Origin: Pseudogulbenkiania subflava DSM 22618
GTDB taxonomy: Bacteria; Pseudomonadota; Gammaproteobacteria; Burkholderiales; Chromobacteriaceae
Direction: 5' to 3'
Assembly (NCBI RefSeq): GCF_900177275.1
Contig: NZ_FXAG01000013.1
Location: 55,175-117,842, forward strand
DNA: 62,668 nucleotides
Shown here: positions 42,940 to 52,142 of the stretch, piece after piece
How the letters are laid out: every line of letters starts with the position of its first letter
Position numbering within the stretch: the stretch's first letter is position 1
Notes under the pieces: model-generated
What the model was told of the DNA's origin: nothing
The model's input: only the letters and a program-made list of their open reading frames with translations
Databases searched by the model: none
Program-made: the position numbers and the translations under genes

Positions 42940-43258
42940 TATGACAGCCTGCCCGGTCGATTTCAGCGCCCATCCGCCCGCCGGCGAGGCGATACCCCGC
43001 TCGGAACGACGGGCGTGATGCGCCCGTATGGTCGGGAGGGGGGCGCGACATCGATATGACGAGACTGGCCCGCGTCACGATTGTTCCCGTCACAGCCATG
43101 AGCCCGGCGATGCCGCAGGCGCCCCCTGGGGACGCCGCCACCCCGCCCGACCGGATGAAAACGCGTCATGGCCGGATCGCCGGCGGGCACGGGGCAAAGC
43201 GCGGAAGCGAAGGCGGAGCGAGCGCCGCCAGCAGCACGCCACGGCCGCAGCGGCAGCG
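42940..43258. other. intergenic region, nothing recognised
   Basis: 319 bases between two minus-strand genes. Plus-strand reading frames here are GC-driven and lack family likeness. It should hold the promoter of the DUF748 gene and the end of the Wsp-like transcript; no good terminator is seen. Confidence 0.4.
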
Positions 43259-46200
43259 TCAGCCGGCGGGCGTGTCGTTGCCGGCGTGGCGGCGTGCAGG
43301 GTTGGCCGAAGCCTCGTCCGGGCCGGGCGGCCCGCGGTGGATCAGCCACTGCCGGCACGCCTCGGCCGTCAGCGGCGGCGAATAGAAGTAGCCCTGGATC
43401 TGGTCGCAGCCGGCCTCGACCAGGAAACCCAGCTGCTCGTTGTTCTCCACCCCCTCGGCAATGACGGCGATGCGCAGCGAACGCGCCATGCTGATGATGG
43501 CGCGCGTGACCGAGGCGTTTTCCGGGTTGACGTTGACGTCGTCGATGAAGCTCTTGTCGATCTTGAGCTGGTCGAAGGGATAGCGGCGCAGGTAGCTCAA
43601 CGCCGAGTAGCCGGTGCCGAAATCGTCGATCGACCACTTCAGGTGCAGCGCCTTGAGTTCGGACATCACCTGCTGCGCGGTATCGACGTTCTTCATCAGC
43701 AGGCTCTCGGTGACCTCGAGCTTGATGATGTCAGGAGGCAGGCGGCGGCGGGTCATCTCAGCCGCGATATAGGACACGATGCCGGCTTCCTGCAGGCTCA
43801 GGGCGGAGATATTGATCGCCACCTCGCCGGGGTCCAGCCCCTCGGCGCGCCATTCTTCGACCTGACGGAATACCGCGCGGATCACGTAGCGGTCGATCTC
43901 GCGGATCAGCCCGGTTTCCTCGGCGATGGGGATGAACTCGAGCGGGGAGATCAGCCGCTCCCCCCGGCGCCAGCGCAGCAGCGCCTCGAAGCCGCACAGC
44001 CGGCCGCTCTGCAGGTCCAGCTGCGGCTGGTAGTGCATCGTCAACTCGTCCTGCGCGATGGCCCGGCGCAAGGCGCCCTCCAGCTCCACCCGCCGCTGCA
44101 CCCGGTCGTTCATGTGCAGCGCGAAGCAACGCACCTGGCTCTTGCCAAGCGCCTTGGCCTGGTACATGGCGGTGTCGGCGTTGCTCAAGAGTTCGTCGAC
44201 GCTGTTACCGTCGTCCGGGTAGAAGCAGCAGCCGATGCTGGCGGAAAGGAACAGCTCGGTGCCGCTGAGCTCGATCGGCTGGCTCAGTTGGTCGGTGACG
44301 TTTTTGAGGGCGTGGTCCAACTGCTCGACGGTCTTCACCCCGGGCAGCAGCAGCACGAAGTCGTCCCCGCCCAGCCGCGACACCGTCGCCAGCGCCGGCA
44401 CGCTGCTCTCGATGCGCCGTGCCACCTCGATCAGCAGCGCATCGCCCAGGGTATGGCCCAGGCTGTCGTTGACGTACTTGAAGTTGTCCAGGTCGAGCAG
44501 CGCCACGGCGAAACGCTCGTCCTTGCTCCTGGCCACGGCGATGCCCTGGCCCAGCCGGTCCTGCAGCAGGTTGCGGTTGGGCAGGCCGGTCAGGGTATCG
44601 AAGTTGGCCTGGCGTTCCAGCTCCTCCTGATAGCGCTTGGCCTCGGTCACGTCGTTGAGCACACCGATGTAATGGCTGACTTCGCCCTGGCTATCCCGCA
44701 CCGGCGCCACCCGCAGCTCGTTCCAGAACATCGAGCCGTCCTTGCGATAGTTGCGCAGCAGCGCCTTGCCTTCGTGCCGGTTCTCCAGCGCGCGGCGGAT
44801 CGCCGCCAGCTCCGGCTGGGCCGTGTCACGGCCCTGCAGAAAGCGGCAGTTGCGTCCGATCACTGTCGCGCGCGCGTAGCCGGTGATGCGCTCGAAGGCC
44901 GGGTTGACGTAGATGATGGGGTTGTCCGGACGGCGGTTGTCGGTGATCAGCACCGCGTTGACGCTGGCCTCGATGGCGCGTTGGCGAACGCGCAGTTCCA
45001 GGTCGATCACCTGCTGCGCCGTGATGTCCTGCTCGACCAGAATGCCGCCCCGCACCTGATCGTCGTCGTCGGTCAACGGCACCTCGGCGTCGAGCACGGT
45101 GCGCGCCGCGCCGTCGAACGACACGATCTGGCGCACCGGGTTGTGCACGGTGCCGTCGTGGCGGATGGTGCGCAGCAGCTCGCGGTCGTCGGTGGCAATC
45201 TGCTGGCCCTGCGGGCCATACCAGCGTCGTTGCGGCTCGGGACCCGGGTTGGCCCCCCAGATGCGCTCCCCCTCGGAATTATGCAGCAGGATTCCGCCCT
45301 TCTCGTCGGTCACCCAGACCCCGACCGGCAGCGTCTCCAGCACCTTGTGCAGCAGCGCCTCGCTCTGGCGCAAGGCCGCCTCGGCACGTGCGCGCTCGCC
45401 CATCTCGCTCCGCAAGTCGCGGGTGCGCTCGGCCACCTGCGACTCCAGACTCTCGAACATCCGGGCCCGGGTCAGCGCCACCGCCAGCTGCCGGCCGATC
45501 ATGGTGAAGGCGTCCAGCGCCGGCTCGTCCCACGGCACGCGGCCGGCCCGCAGCACGTTGAGCACCCCGATCACCTCGTCCCCCAGCAGCAGCGGGCTGC
45601 AGGCGTGCCAGTGCCCTTCCCCGGCGCCGCTCAGGGCCGGGCATTGCGCGATGTTGAACGCCTGACGCAACTCCTCCTGGCGGCCGGCGTAAAGGCAGGG
45701 ACAGCCGTCCGCGATGGCGCGGCGCAAGGCGGGCTCGTCCAGCGGGCCATTCCACCCCGCCAGCTGCATCGGTTCGTCGAGGGCCTGCGTGTCGGCCAGC
45801 AGCAGCCAGGCGGCGGCGCCGTCCGGGAAGGCCAGCACCTCCTCCAGCGCCCGCCCGATCACGTCATGCTCGGTCTGCGCCGCGGACATGGCGGCCGAAA
45901 AGCGGAACAGGCCGTCCAAGAGGGCGTGGGAGCGCGACAGCTCGGCGTGCTTGGCCTGCAGGTCCTGATTGAGCTGGATGCTCTGCTCGTAGGTCGAGAT
46001 CAGCAGGTCGAGGATTTGCTGGCGGGCCGAGGTAATGAAGTGGCGCTCGCCCTCCAGCATCACCTCCATGCCGACGGCCGCGCGCTCGGGCTGGCGCAAG
46101 GCCTGGTTGGCCAGGAAGTAATGGATGCGCGACAGCAGGTATTTTTCGTCGTAGGGCTTGAGGATGAAGTTGTCGGCGCCACAGCTCAGGCCGCGCACGA

Positions 46201-46477
46201 CGTCGCGCGGGTCCGACAAGGTGGTGACCAGGATGATGGGGATCATGGCCGTAGCCGGATCCGCCTTGAGCTGGCTGCACAGCTCGTAGCCGTCCATCCC
46301 CGGCATCATGATGTCGCTGATCATGATGGTGGGGGGCTGCCCGGCGACCTCGCGCAAGGCCTGGTAACCGTCGCGCGCCACCCGCACCCGGCAGCCGTGC
46401 CCTTCGAGCAGGGCCTGCAACTGGAGCGCCTGGGTCGCGCTGTCTTCGACGATCAGAATATCGGTTCCCTGCAACAT
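43259..46477 (-). CDS. REC-GAF-PAS-LOV-GGDEF-EAL response regulator (output of the Wsp-like pathway)
   Basis: 1072-residue cytoplasmic protein for cyclic-di-GMP turnover. In order: receiver domain (5-125; phospho-acceptor D55 in SDIMMPG, K107 in LKPYD), GAF domain (about 185-340), PAS (about 370-490), a PAS of LOV type (about 500-615) with NPAFERITGY and the photoactive-cysteine motif GRNCRFLQG (C544), GGDEF (about 625-785) with GGDDF in place of GGDEF, and EAL (about 800-1045) with GFEALLRW (E831-L833), DDFGTGYSAL and the catalytic lysine in DQLKIDKSF. No RxxD inhibitory site precedes GGDDF. The ATG at 46477 has GAGAGG upstream. It replaces WspR as the last gene of the operon. The EAL looks active; the cyclase is uncertain. 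Confidence 0.93.
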   Translation of the reverse strand: MLQGTDILIVEDSATQALQLQALLEGHGCRVRVARDGYQALREVAGQPPTIMISDIMMPGMDGYELCSQLKADPATAMIPIILVTTLSDPRDVVRGLSCGADNFILKPYDEKYLLSRIHYFLANQALRQPERAAVGMEVMLEGERHFITSARQQILDLLISTYEQSIQLNQDLQAKHAELSRSHALLDGLFRFSAAMSAAQTEHDVIGRALEEVLAFPDGAAAWLLLADTQALDEPMQLAGWNGPLDEPALRRAIADGCPCLYAGRQEELRQAFNIAQCPALSGAGEGHWHACSPLLLGDEVIGVLNVLRAGRVPWDEPALDAFTMIGRQLAVALTRARMFESLESQVAERTRDLRSEMGERARAEAALRQSEALLHKVLETLPVGVWVTDEKGGILLHNSEGERIWGANPGPEPQRRWYGPQGQQIATDDRELLRTIRHDGTVHNPVRQIVSFDGAARTVLDAEVPLTDDDDQVRGGILVEQDITAQQVIDLELRVRQRAIEASVNAVLITDNRRPDNPIIYVNPAFERITGYARATVIGRNCRFLQGRDTAQPELAAIRRALENRHEGKALLRNYRKDGSMFWNELRVAPVRDSQGEVSHYIGVLNDVTEAKRYQEELERQANFDTLTGLPNRNLLQDRLGQGIAVARSKDERFAVALLDLDNFKYVNDSLGHTLGDALLIEVARRIESSVPALATVSRLGGDDFVLLLPGVKTVEQLDHALKNVTDQLSQPIELSGTELFLSASIGCCFYPDDGNSVDELLSNADTAMYQAKALGKSQVRCFALHMNDRVQRRVELEGALRRAIAQDELTMHYQPQLDLQSGRLCGFEALLRWRRGERLISPLEFIPIAEETGLIREIDRYVIRAVFRQVEEWRAEGLDPGEVAINISALSLQEAGIVSYIAAEMTRRRLPPDIIKLEVTESLLMKNVDTAQQVMSELKALHLKWSIDDFGTGYSALSYLRRYPFDQLKIDKSFIDDVNVNPENASVTRAIISMARSLRIAVIAEGVENNEQLGFLVEAGCDQIQGYFYSPPLTAEACRQWLIHRGPPGPDEASANPARRHAGNDTPAG
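43298..43311 (+). repeat. DUS-like 14-mer, site 4
   Basis: AGGGTTGGCCGAAG near the 3' end of the LOV-GGDEF-EAL gene, read as Ala-Ser-Ala-Asn-Pro on the minus strand. Confidence 0.6.
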
Positions 46478-46502
46478 GGGCTGCCTCTCGATAAGCAATG
46501 GT

Positions 46503-47519
46503 TCAGGCTTGCCGCATCAGGCCGTTGAGCGTCAATGCCATGGTTTCCGGCGACTGCACGCGGCACGCCGCCGACAGTTCGATCGCGGCGGCGGGCATGC
46601 CGCTCACCACCGCGCTGTCGGGCTGCTGCACCAGGGTGAGCGCCCCCTTGGCCTTGAGGCGGGCCAGCGCCGCCGCGCCGTCGCGCCCCATGCCGGACAG
46701 CAGGATGGCGAGCACCTCCCCCTGCAGTTCGTCGGCCAGACCGTCGAACAGATGGGAGATCGACGGACAGGCCGTATCCTGCGGCTCGCAACGCCCCAGC
46801 CTGAAGCGCAAATCGCGGCTCACCGCCAGATGGTGCGCCTCCGGCGACAGGTACAGGTGGCCGGGCTGCAGCGGCTCGCCCGGCCGGGCGATGTGGACCG
46901 GCAGCGTCGACTGCAGGCTGAGCCAGTCGCGCAGGCTGTCGAGAAAGCCGCCGGCGATGTGCTGCACCAGCAGGATCGGCCACGGACAGGGCGAATTCAG
47001 GCCGCCCAGCAGCACCTTCAGCGCGGCGGGGCCGCCGGCCGAAGCGCCAATGGCGACGAGCCGGATCGGCTTGTCCCAGCACGCGGGGTCGGCCCCCGCT
47101 GCAGCCGTCCCGGGCGGCGGCGGGCGCACCGTGAGCGTCTGCACCCGCTGCAGCGTCTGGATCAGTTGCGCGGCATGCGGGCAGAACTGCGGGTGCAGCG
47201 GCCCGCGCGGCTTTTCCACCACCGCCAGCGCCCCGGCGGCGAGCGCCCGGATGACCGTCCCGGCCTCCTTGGTGTTGGCGCTGGCGGTGACGATGACCAC
47301 CGGCACCGCATAGCCCTCGAGCAGCCGCCGGGTGGTGTCGAAGCCGTCCAGGCCGGGCATGTGGACGTCCATGGTGACCAGGTCCGGCTGCACCCGGGCG
47401 ACGAGCTCCAGCGCCTGCAGGCCGGAGTCGGCCTCGACCACCTCGTACCCTTCGCTCTCGAGCAGGCTGCGCAGCAACTGACGCGCCACGCTGGAATCGT
47501 CGATGACCATCACGCGCAT
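46503..47519 (-). CDS. CheB-type methylesterase (WspF-like)
   Basis: 338-residue receiver-methylesterase that demethylates the receptor and resets the pathway. The receiver shows IDDSS, D51 in MDVHMPGLDG and K in VEKPRGPL. After a Pro-rich linker the esterase domain has the catalytic serine in IGASAGGPAAL, histidine in LLVQHIAGGFLDSL and aspartate in LSGMGRDGAAAL. In Wsp systems loss of this gene locks signalling on. It starts 24 bases after the CheA-like gene and ends 25 bases before the LOV-GGDEF-EAL gene. Confidence 0.93.
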   Translation of the reverse strand: MRVMVIDDSSVARQLLRSLLESEGYEVVEADSGLQALELVARVQPDLVTMDVHMPGLDGFDTTRRLLEGYAVPVVIVTASANTKEAGTVIRALAAGALAVVEKPRGPLHPQFCPHAAQLIQTLQRVQTLTVRPPPPGTAAAGADPACWDKPIRLVAIGASAGGPAALKVLLGGLNSPCPWPILLVQHIAGGFLDSLRDWLSLQSTLPVHIARPGEPLQPGHLYLSPEAHHLAVSRDLRFRLGRCEPQDTACPSISHLFDGLADELQGEVLAILLSGMGRDGAAALARLKAKGALTLVQQPDSAVVSGMPAAAIELSAACRVQSPETMALTLNGLMRQA

Positions 47520-47543
47520 GGGACTCTCCCCTTGGCACCCCGC

Positions 47544-49757
47544 TCAGAGCAGGCGCTTCACCGCGTCGAGCAAGGTATCCTGCTCCAGTCCGCTTTTCAC
47601 CAGGTAGGCGTTGGCGCCGACGTCCAGCCCGTGCGCCCGGTCTTCGGCCGACTGCAAGGCGGTCACCAGCACCACGGGCAGCTCGGTCAGGGCGCGGTCG
47701 GCGCGGATCTTGCTGGTCAGGGCGAAACCGTCCAGCCGCGGCATCTCGATATCCGACACCAGCAAGTCGAACTGCGCCTGCTTGAGGGCGTTCCAGGCAT
47801 CCAGCCCGTCGTTGGCGGTCTGCACCTCGTAGCCGGCGCTCTCCAGCAACGCCTTCAGCAGGCCGCGCGAGGTAAACGAATCTTCCGCCACCAGGATGCG
47901 CGGCCGCGCCACGCGACGCTCGGGCGGCGTGGCGGCGAAGGCGGTACCGGCGCAAGACAGCGCGCTGCGCTGCAAATCCTGCGGGTGCAGCACCGGCACC
48001 AGCGTGCCATCGCCCAGCACCGTGGCGCCGAGCAGGTTGCGCACCCGCTTGAGCTGCGCCCCCAGCGACTTCAGCGTGATTTCCTGGTCCCCCAGCAACT
48101 CGTCGACCTGCAGCAGGTAGCGCATCCCCTCCGCGCCCAGCAGCAGCAGCGACACCTCTCCCCCGCCCTCCCCGGCCGGCTCCAGCCCCAGTACTTCGGC
48201 CAGCGACCACAGCGGCAGCACCTGCCCGTCGAGACTGAGCGTGACCTTGTTCTCCACGCGCCGCAGTGCCGCACGCGGCACCCGCAAGGTGCGCTCCACC
48301 GCCTGCACCGGCATGCCGAACAGGCGCTCGCCGACCCGCACCAGCACGGCGCGGAACGACGAGCGGCTGAGAGGCAGGCGCAGGCAGAACTCACAGCCGC
48401 GGCCGGGCTCGGAGTGCACGCTGATGCGCCCGCCCAGCTTCTCCACCGCCTCGCGCACGATGGCGAGCCCCAGCCCGCGCCCGGACAGATCGGTCAGCAG
48501 CCGGCTGGTCGACAGCCCGGATTCGAAGATGTAGGACAGGGCCTGCGCCTCATCCAGTTGCCGGGCCTCACCGGCCGTGAGCAAACCCAGCTCCACCGCC
48601 TTAGCCTTCACCCGCGCGGCGTCGATACCGCCGCCATCGTCCTGCAGCCGCAGCACGAAACGGCTGCCCGGCTCCTGCCGGATGTCCAGCGTCAGGGTGC
48701 CGTTCTCCGCCTTGCCGGCCGACAGGCGCGCCGCCGGCATCTCGATGCCGTGGTCGATGGCGTTGCGCAGCAGGTGGTGCAGCGGCGTGCGCAGCTCATC
48801 CAGAATGCGCTTGTCCACCTGCAAGACGGTGTCCGGCAGCACCAGCCGCACCCGTTTGCCGGTCTGGCGTGCCAGGTCCTCAACCAGCGGCGGCAAACCG
48901 TCCAGCAGGGTCTGGCAAGGCAGCTGCAACACCTCCTGCAGGCCCTGGGTGAAACCGTCGCTCAGGCTGGCGAGGCCGGCCGCCAGATGCGTGCCGGCAC
49001 GCGCCTGCTGGTTGCTGTTGAAGTGCAGACGGTCGAGCTGGTCCTGATTCCAATCCAGGTAGTCGAGCAGGCCCTGCAGCGTGTCCGTCGCGGGCGCCAC
49101 GCCGTCGGCCAGGTTCTCCCGCAGCAGCCGGAGCAGCGACGCGAGCGAGGTGCGGCGCTGCTTCAGCGCCTGGAAATCCAGCTGCGCCGCACGCAGCTGC
49201 TGGCGCAGGGCCTGCGCCTCGAGTTTGCTCTGGGTCAGCTCCTCGCCGTGGTAGAGCAAGGCGTCGAGCAAATGCACCGGCACCCGCACGCTGTCGCTGA
49301 CACTCCGCGGCGCTTCGGCCGGCGGCGCCACGCTCATCCGCGGCAGGGGCGAGCGCGGCGGCGGCGGCTCCCCGGCGGCCACGGCCTCCAGGGCCCGGCA
49401 CAGCTCGCCGTACTGCGCTTCGGCCAACGTTTCACCGGCGTGGGCGCGTTGCAACAGGCGCAGAACATCGCGCGAGACGTCGCTCAGCAGCGGCTGAAAC
49501 GCCAGCTGCCCGCGCTGCAACGCCGACAGCAGCGTCTCCCAGGCATGGCTCAGACGCTCCAGTTCGCTCAGCCCGACCGCACGCGCCGCCCCTTTCAGGC
49601 TGTGTACTTCGCGAAACACCGTCTCGAGCGATTCCTGTTGCGGCGGCGCCTGCTGCCAGCGCCGCAGTTCGTGCTCCAGCACGGCCAGACGCTCCGCCGC
49701 CTCCTCGCGGAAGCTGCTCAGCAGACGCTGGCGCAGGGCTTCACGATCGATGGCCAT
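47544..49757 (-). CDS. hybrid CheA-type histidine kinase with C-terminal receiver (WspE-like)
   Basis: 737-residue chemosensory kinase. The N-terminal Hpt domain carries the phospho-histidine in VFREVHSLKGAARAVGL (H52). A helical dimerisation segment follows. The HATPase has LLRNAIDHGIE, LQDDGGGIDAARV, the G2 box SGRGLGLAIVREAVEKLGG. A CheW-like domain and a C-terminal receiver (VAEDSFTSRGLL; SDIEMPRLDG) complete the CheA-REC layout known from WspE. It would phosphorylate the LOV-GGDEF-EAL receiver and the CheB-like protein. It starts 6 bases after the MCP gene stop. Confidence 0.93.
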   Translation of the reverse strand: MAIDREALRQRLLSSFREEAAERLAVLEHELRRWQQAPPQQESLETVFREVHSLKGAARAVGLSELERLSHAWETLLSALQRGQLAFQPLLSDVSRDVLRLLQRAHAGETLAEAQYGELCRALEAVAAGEPPPPRSPLPRMSVAPPAEAPRSVSDSVRVPVHLLDALLYHGEELTQSKLEAQALRQQLRAAQLDFQALKQRRTSLASLLRLLRENLADGVAPATDTLQGLLDYLDWNQDQLDRLHFNSNQQARAGTHLAAGLASLSDGFTQGLQEVLQLPCQTLLDGLPPLVEDLARQTGKRVRLVLPDTVLQVDKRILDELRTPLHHLLRNAIDHGIEMPAARLSAGKAENGTLTLDIRQEPGSRFVLRLQDDGGGIDAARVKAKAVELGLLTAGEARQLDEAQALSYIFESGLSTSRLLTDLSGRGLGLAIVREAVEKLGGRISVHSEPGRGCEFCLRLPLSRSSFRAVLVRVGERLFGMPVQAVERTLRVPRAALRRVENKVTLSLDGQVLPLWSLAEVLGLEPAGEGGGEVSLLLLGAEGMRYLLQVDELLGDQEITLKSLGAQLKRVRNLLGATVLGDGTLVPVLHPQDLQRSALSCAGTAFAATPPERRVARPRILVAEDSFTSRGLLKALLESAGYEVQTANDGLDAWNALKQAQFDLLVSDIEMPRLDGFALTSKIRADRALTELPVVLVTALQSAEDRAHGLDVGANAYLVKSGLEQDTLLDAVKRLL

Positions 49758-49763
49758 GGCGCA

Positions 49764-51509
49764 TCACAACTTGAACAGGCTGGCCTGCTGCTGCAGCCGC
49801 TGCCCCAGTTGATGCAGGTTGCGCGCCGCCTGGTCGACCTGCCGGGTGCCGGCCACGTTGTCCTGGCTCGCCTGGCGGATGTTGCCGATGGCGCTGGCCA
49901 CCTGGTCCATGCCGATCAGCTGCTGCTGGCTGGTGGCGGAGATCTGCAGCGCCACGTCGTTCGAGGTATCGATACTGTCGGTCAGGATATGGATCGCCTC
50001 GCCGCTGAACTGCGAGCGCGCGAATCCGGCCTCGACCGCCTTGCCGCTTTGTTCCGCTGCCAGCACCGCCTTGGTCATCGCCCGCTGCACGTCGCCGAGA
50101 ATGGCCCGTACCTGCGCCGTGGCCTGCTTGGACTGCTCGGCCAGCGCCTTGACCTCCTGCGCCACCACCGAGAACCCCTTGCCGACCTCCCCCGCCTTGA
50201 CCGCCTCGATCGAGGCGTTCACCCCCAGCAGGTTCGACTGCTCCGCCAAGTCGTTGACCGTGGCGACGATCTCGCTGATGGTCTGGCTCTGCTCGCCCAG
50301 GCGCATGATGCTCTCCGCCATCGCACTGACCTGGCGGCGAATCTGCGCCATGCTGTCCAGGCTCTCTTGCACCGCCTCGCTCCCCTGCTGCGCCACCTGG
50401 CGGGTATGCGCCGCCGCCTCGGTGACCTGCCGTGCCCGGCTGTTGGCCATCACGGCGGTCTGTTTCACCTCCTCCACCGTGGTGGCGATCTCGGTCACCG
50501 CCGTGGCGGTTTCCTGGGCCCCGACCGCCACCTGGCTCGCCACGCTGAGAATATCCTCGCTGGCCGCCGCCAGCACCGCGATACCCTCGTGCATTTCCTG
50601 CAGCAGGGTCCGCAGATTGGCCACCATGCGGGCGAAGGACTGGCCGAGCAGGTCGCGCTCGGAGCGCGGCTGCACCTCGCCGCCCAGCTCGCCCGCCGCC
50701 AGCCGTTCCGCCTGGTCTGCCAACTGCTGCAGGTAGCCGGCCATGCGGGCAAAAGACTGGCCAAGTTGCCCCACCTCGTCGTGGCGCGCGGTGAAGTCGA
50801 TCTGCCCGGGCAGCTCCCCGACACTGATCTGCTCGGCGTAGCGGGTCAATTGCTGCAACGGCCGGGCAATGCTGCGCGTCAGCAGCCAGGCCAGCAGCAC
50901 CGTCAACAACAACAATCCGCCCCCCACCGACAGAAACAGCTGCTGCTGACGCGCCACCAGCGCGCGGCTCCTGTCGTTGAACCGCTGCTGTTCGCGCGCG
51001 ATCACCATATCGAGGCGTCGTGCCAGCTGGCGGAACGTATCCACCCTATCGTTCTGCGCCCCAACGACCAGCCGGCGCGCCTCCTCCAGCCGGCCATCCC
51101 GCATGCGCGGCATGACCTGCTGGTCAAAACTCTCCACGTAGGCCAGCCATTGTTGATGGATTTCCACAATCAGCGGGGCCAGTTCCGGAGAGGCGGCGGC
51201 ACGGCGCTGCAAGCGCGCCAGCGTGGCCCGGTCCTCCGCGGTGCGAGTTTGAAAATCACGCTCCAGGCTGTCCAGCTGGCGGTCGCCGCGTATCAGCGCC
51301 TCCATCGTTTCCGCACGCATGGTATTGACGTTGATCCGCAGATCCTTGACGTCGGCGATGTCACGGTCGAGCTGTGCGATCGCCTGGCCCTGTTCGTGAC
51401 TCTCTCGGATGCTGTCCTGAGCCAGATACAGCAGGCCGATAAAACTCCCCGTCACCACGGCGAAGGCCAACAGCAATTTGGTTCCGGTACGCAGGTTCAC
51501 TAGCAGCAT
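49764..51509 (-). CDS. methyl-accepting chemotaxis-type receptor (WspA-like)
   Basis: 581-residue inner-membrane receptor. It has two membrane helices (LLLAFAVVTGSFIGLLYLA near the start; LFLSVGGGLLLLTVLLAWLL near residue 200) around a periplasmic four-helix-bundle-type sensor. A HAMP domain follows (TRSIARPLQQLTRYAEQISVGELPG), and a long coiled-coil signalling domain ends the protein, with its hairpin tip at NLLGVNASIEAVKAGEVGKGFSVVAQEVKALAEQSKQA. It does not end in a CheR-binding NWETF-type pentapeptide. In Wsp systems this protein senses surface contact or envelope stress. It is the fourth gene of the operon. Confidence 0.93.
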   Translation of the reverse strand: MLLVNLRTGTKLLLAFAVVTGSFIGLLYLAQDSIRESHEQGQAIAQLDRDIADVKDLRINVNTMRAETMEALIRGDRQLDSLERDFQTRTAEDRATLARLQRRAAASPELAPLIVEIHQQWLAYVESFDQQVMPRMRDGRLEEARRLVVGAQNDRVDTFRQLARRLDMVIAREQQRFNDRSRALVARQQQLFLSVGGGLLLLTVLLAWLLTRSIARPLQQLTRYAEQISVGELPGQIDFTARHDEVGQLGQSFARMAGYLQQLADQAERLAAGELGGEVQPRSERDLLGQSFARMVANLRTLLQEMHEGIAVLAAASEDILSVASQVAVGAQETATAVTEIATTVEEVKQTAVMANSRARQVTEAAAHTRQVAQQGSEAVQESLDSMAQIRRQVSAMAESIMRLGEQSQTISEIVATVNDLAEQSNLLGVNASIEAVKAGEVGKGFSVVAQEVKALAEQSKQATAQVRAILGDVQRAMTKAVLAAEQSGKAVEAGFARSQFSGEAIHILTDSIDTSNDVALQISATSQQQLIGMDQVASAIGNIRQASQDNVAGTRQVDQAARNLHQLGQRLQQQASLFKL

Positions 51510-51518
51510 GGTCTCTCC

Positions 51519-52142
51519 CTAGGTGTTGAACTCCACCTGCAGTTTTTCGTTGCCCAATAGCTTGGCGCCATCCAGGATCACCCACTGCTGCGGGGTGATG
51601 CCGAGCAGGCAGGACGGCAGGATGCCGCTCAGGCCGACCAGCTCCGGCTGCAAGGTCTGGGGCGAGACCCACTGCATGCCGAGGATGGCGTCGGCCAGCA
51701 CCCCGAACTCCATGTCATCGTGCTGCAGCAGCACCAGGTGGTTGCGCTCCGACAAGCCGCGCCGGGGAATCTCGAACAGCACGCGCAGGTCGATCACCGA
51801 CACGATGCGCCCGCGCAAGTTGACGATGCCCAGCACGAACGGCGGCGTCCCCGGCAGTGGCGTGAACTGACGCAACGGGACGACTTCCGCCACGAAGTGC
51901 GGCACGATGCCGTAGCACTCGTCCCCCAGCGAAAAGCCCAGCACCTCGAACGGCGCTTGCGCTGCCGCCACGGCTTCCGGCTCGGCCCAGTAGGCGGTGC
52001 GCTCGCGCAGCTGCTGCTCGAACGCCGCCGGGTCGCCCTCGCCATCGCCCGCCAGCAGGCTTTCCAGACGGGCCAGCCGCGCGGGCACCGCCGCCCACAG
52101 TGCGGCATCACCGGCCGACGATGCCGCGTTATTGTCATTCAT
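51519..52142 (-). CDS. CheW-like coupling protein 2 (WspD-like)
   Basis: 207-residue adaptor linking receptor and kinase. After about 65 N-terminal residues comes a CheW domain: VLGFSLGDECYGIVPHFVAEVVPLRQFTPLPGTPPFVLGIVNLRGRIVSVIDLRVLFEIP, then LLQHDDMEFGVLADAILGMQWVSPQTLQ. The ATG at 52142 overlaps the CheR stop as ATGA, fixing the start. The N-terminal extension (MNDNNAASSAGDAALWAAV) is typical of WspD proteins. Cytoplasmic. Confidence 0.92.
   Translation of the reverse strand: MNDNNAASSAGDAALWAAVPARLARLESLLAGDGEGDPAAFEQQLRERTAYWAEPEAVAAAQAPFEVLGFSLGDECYGIVPHFVAEVVPLRQFTPLPGTPPFVLGIVNLRGRIVSVIDLRVLFEIPRRGLSERNHLVLLQHDDMEFGVLADAILGMQWVSPQTLQPELVGLSGILPSCLLGITPQQWVILDGAKLLGNEKLQVEFNT

Noticed and set aside
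46476-51503. A 1675-codon plus-strand open frame opposite the chemosensory genes
   Set aside because: It runs antisense across three clear genes (CheB-, CheA- and MCP-type) and has Gln/Arg/His-rich shadow composition.
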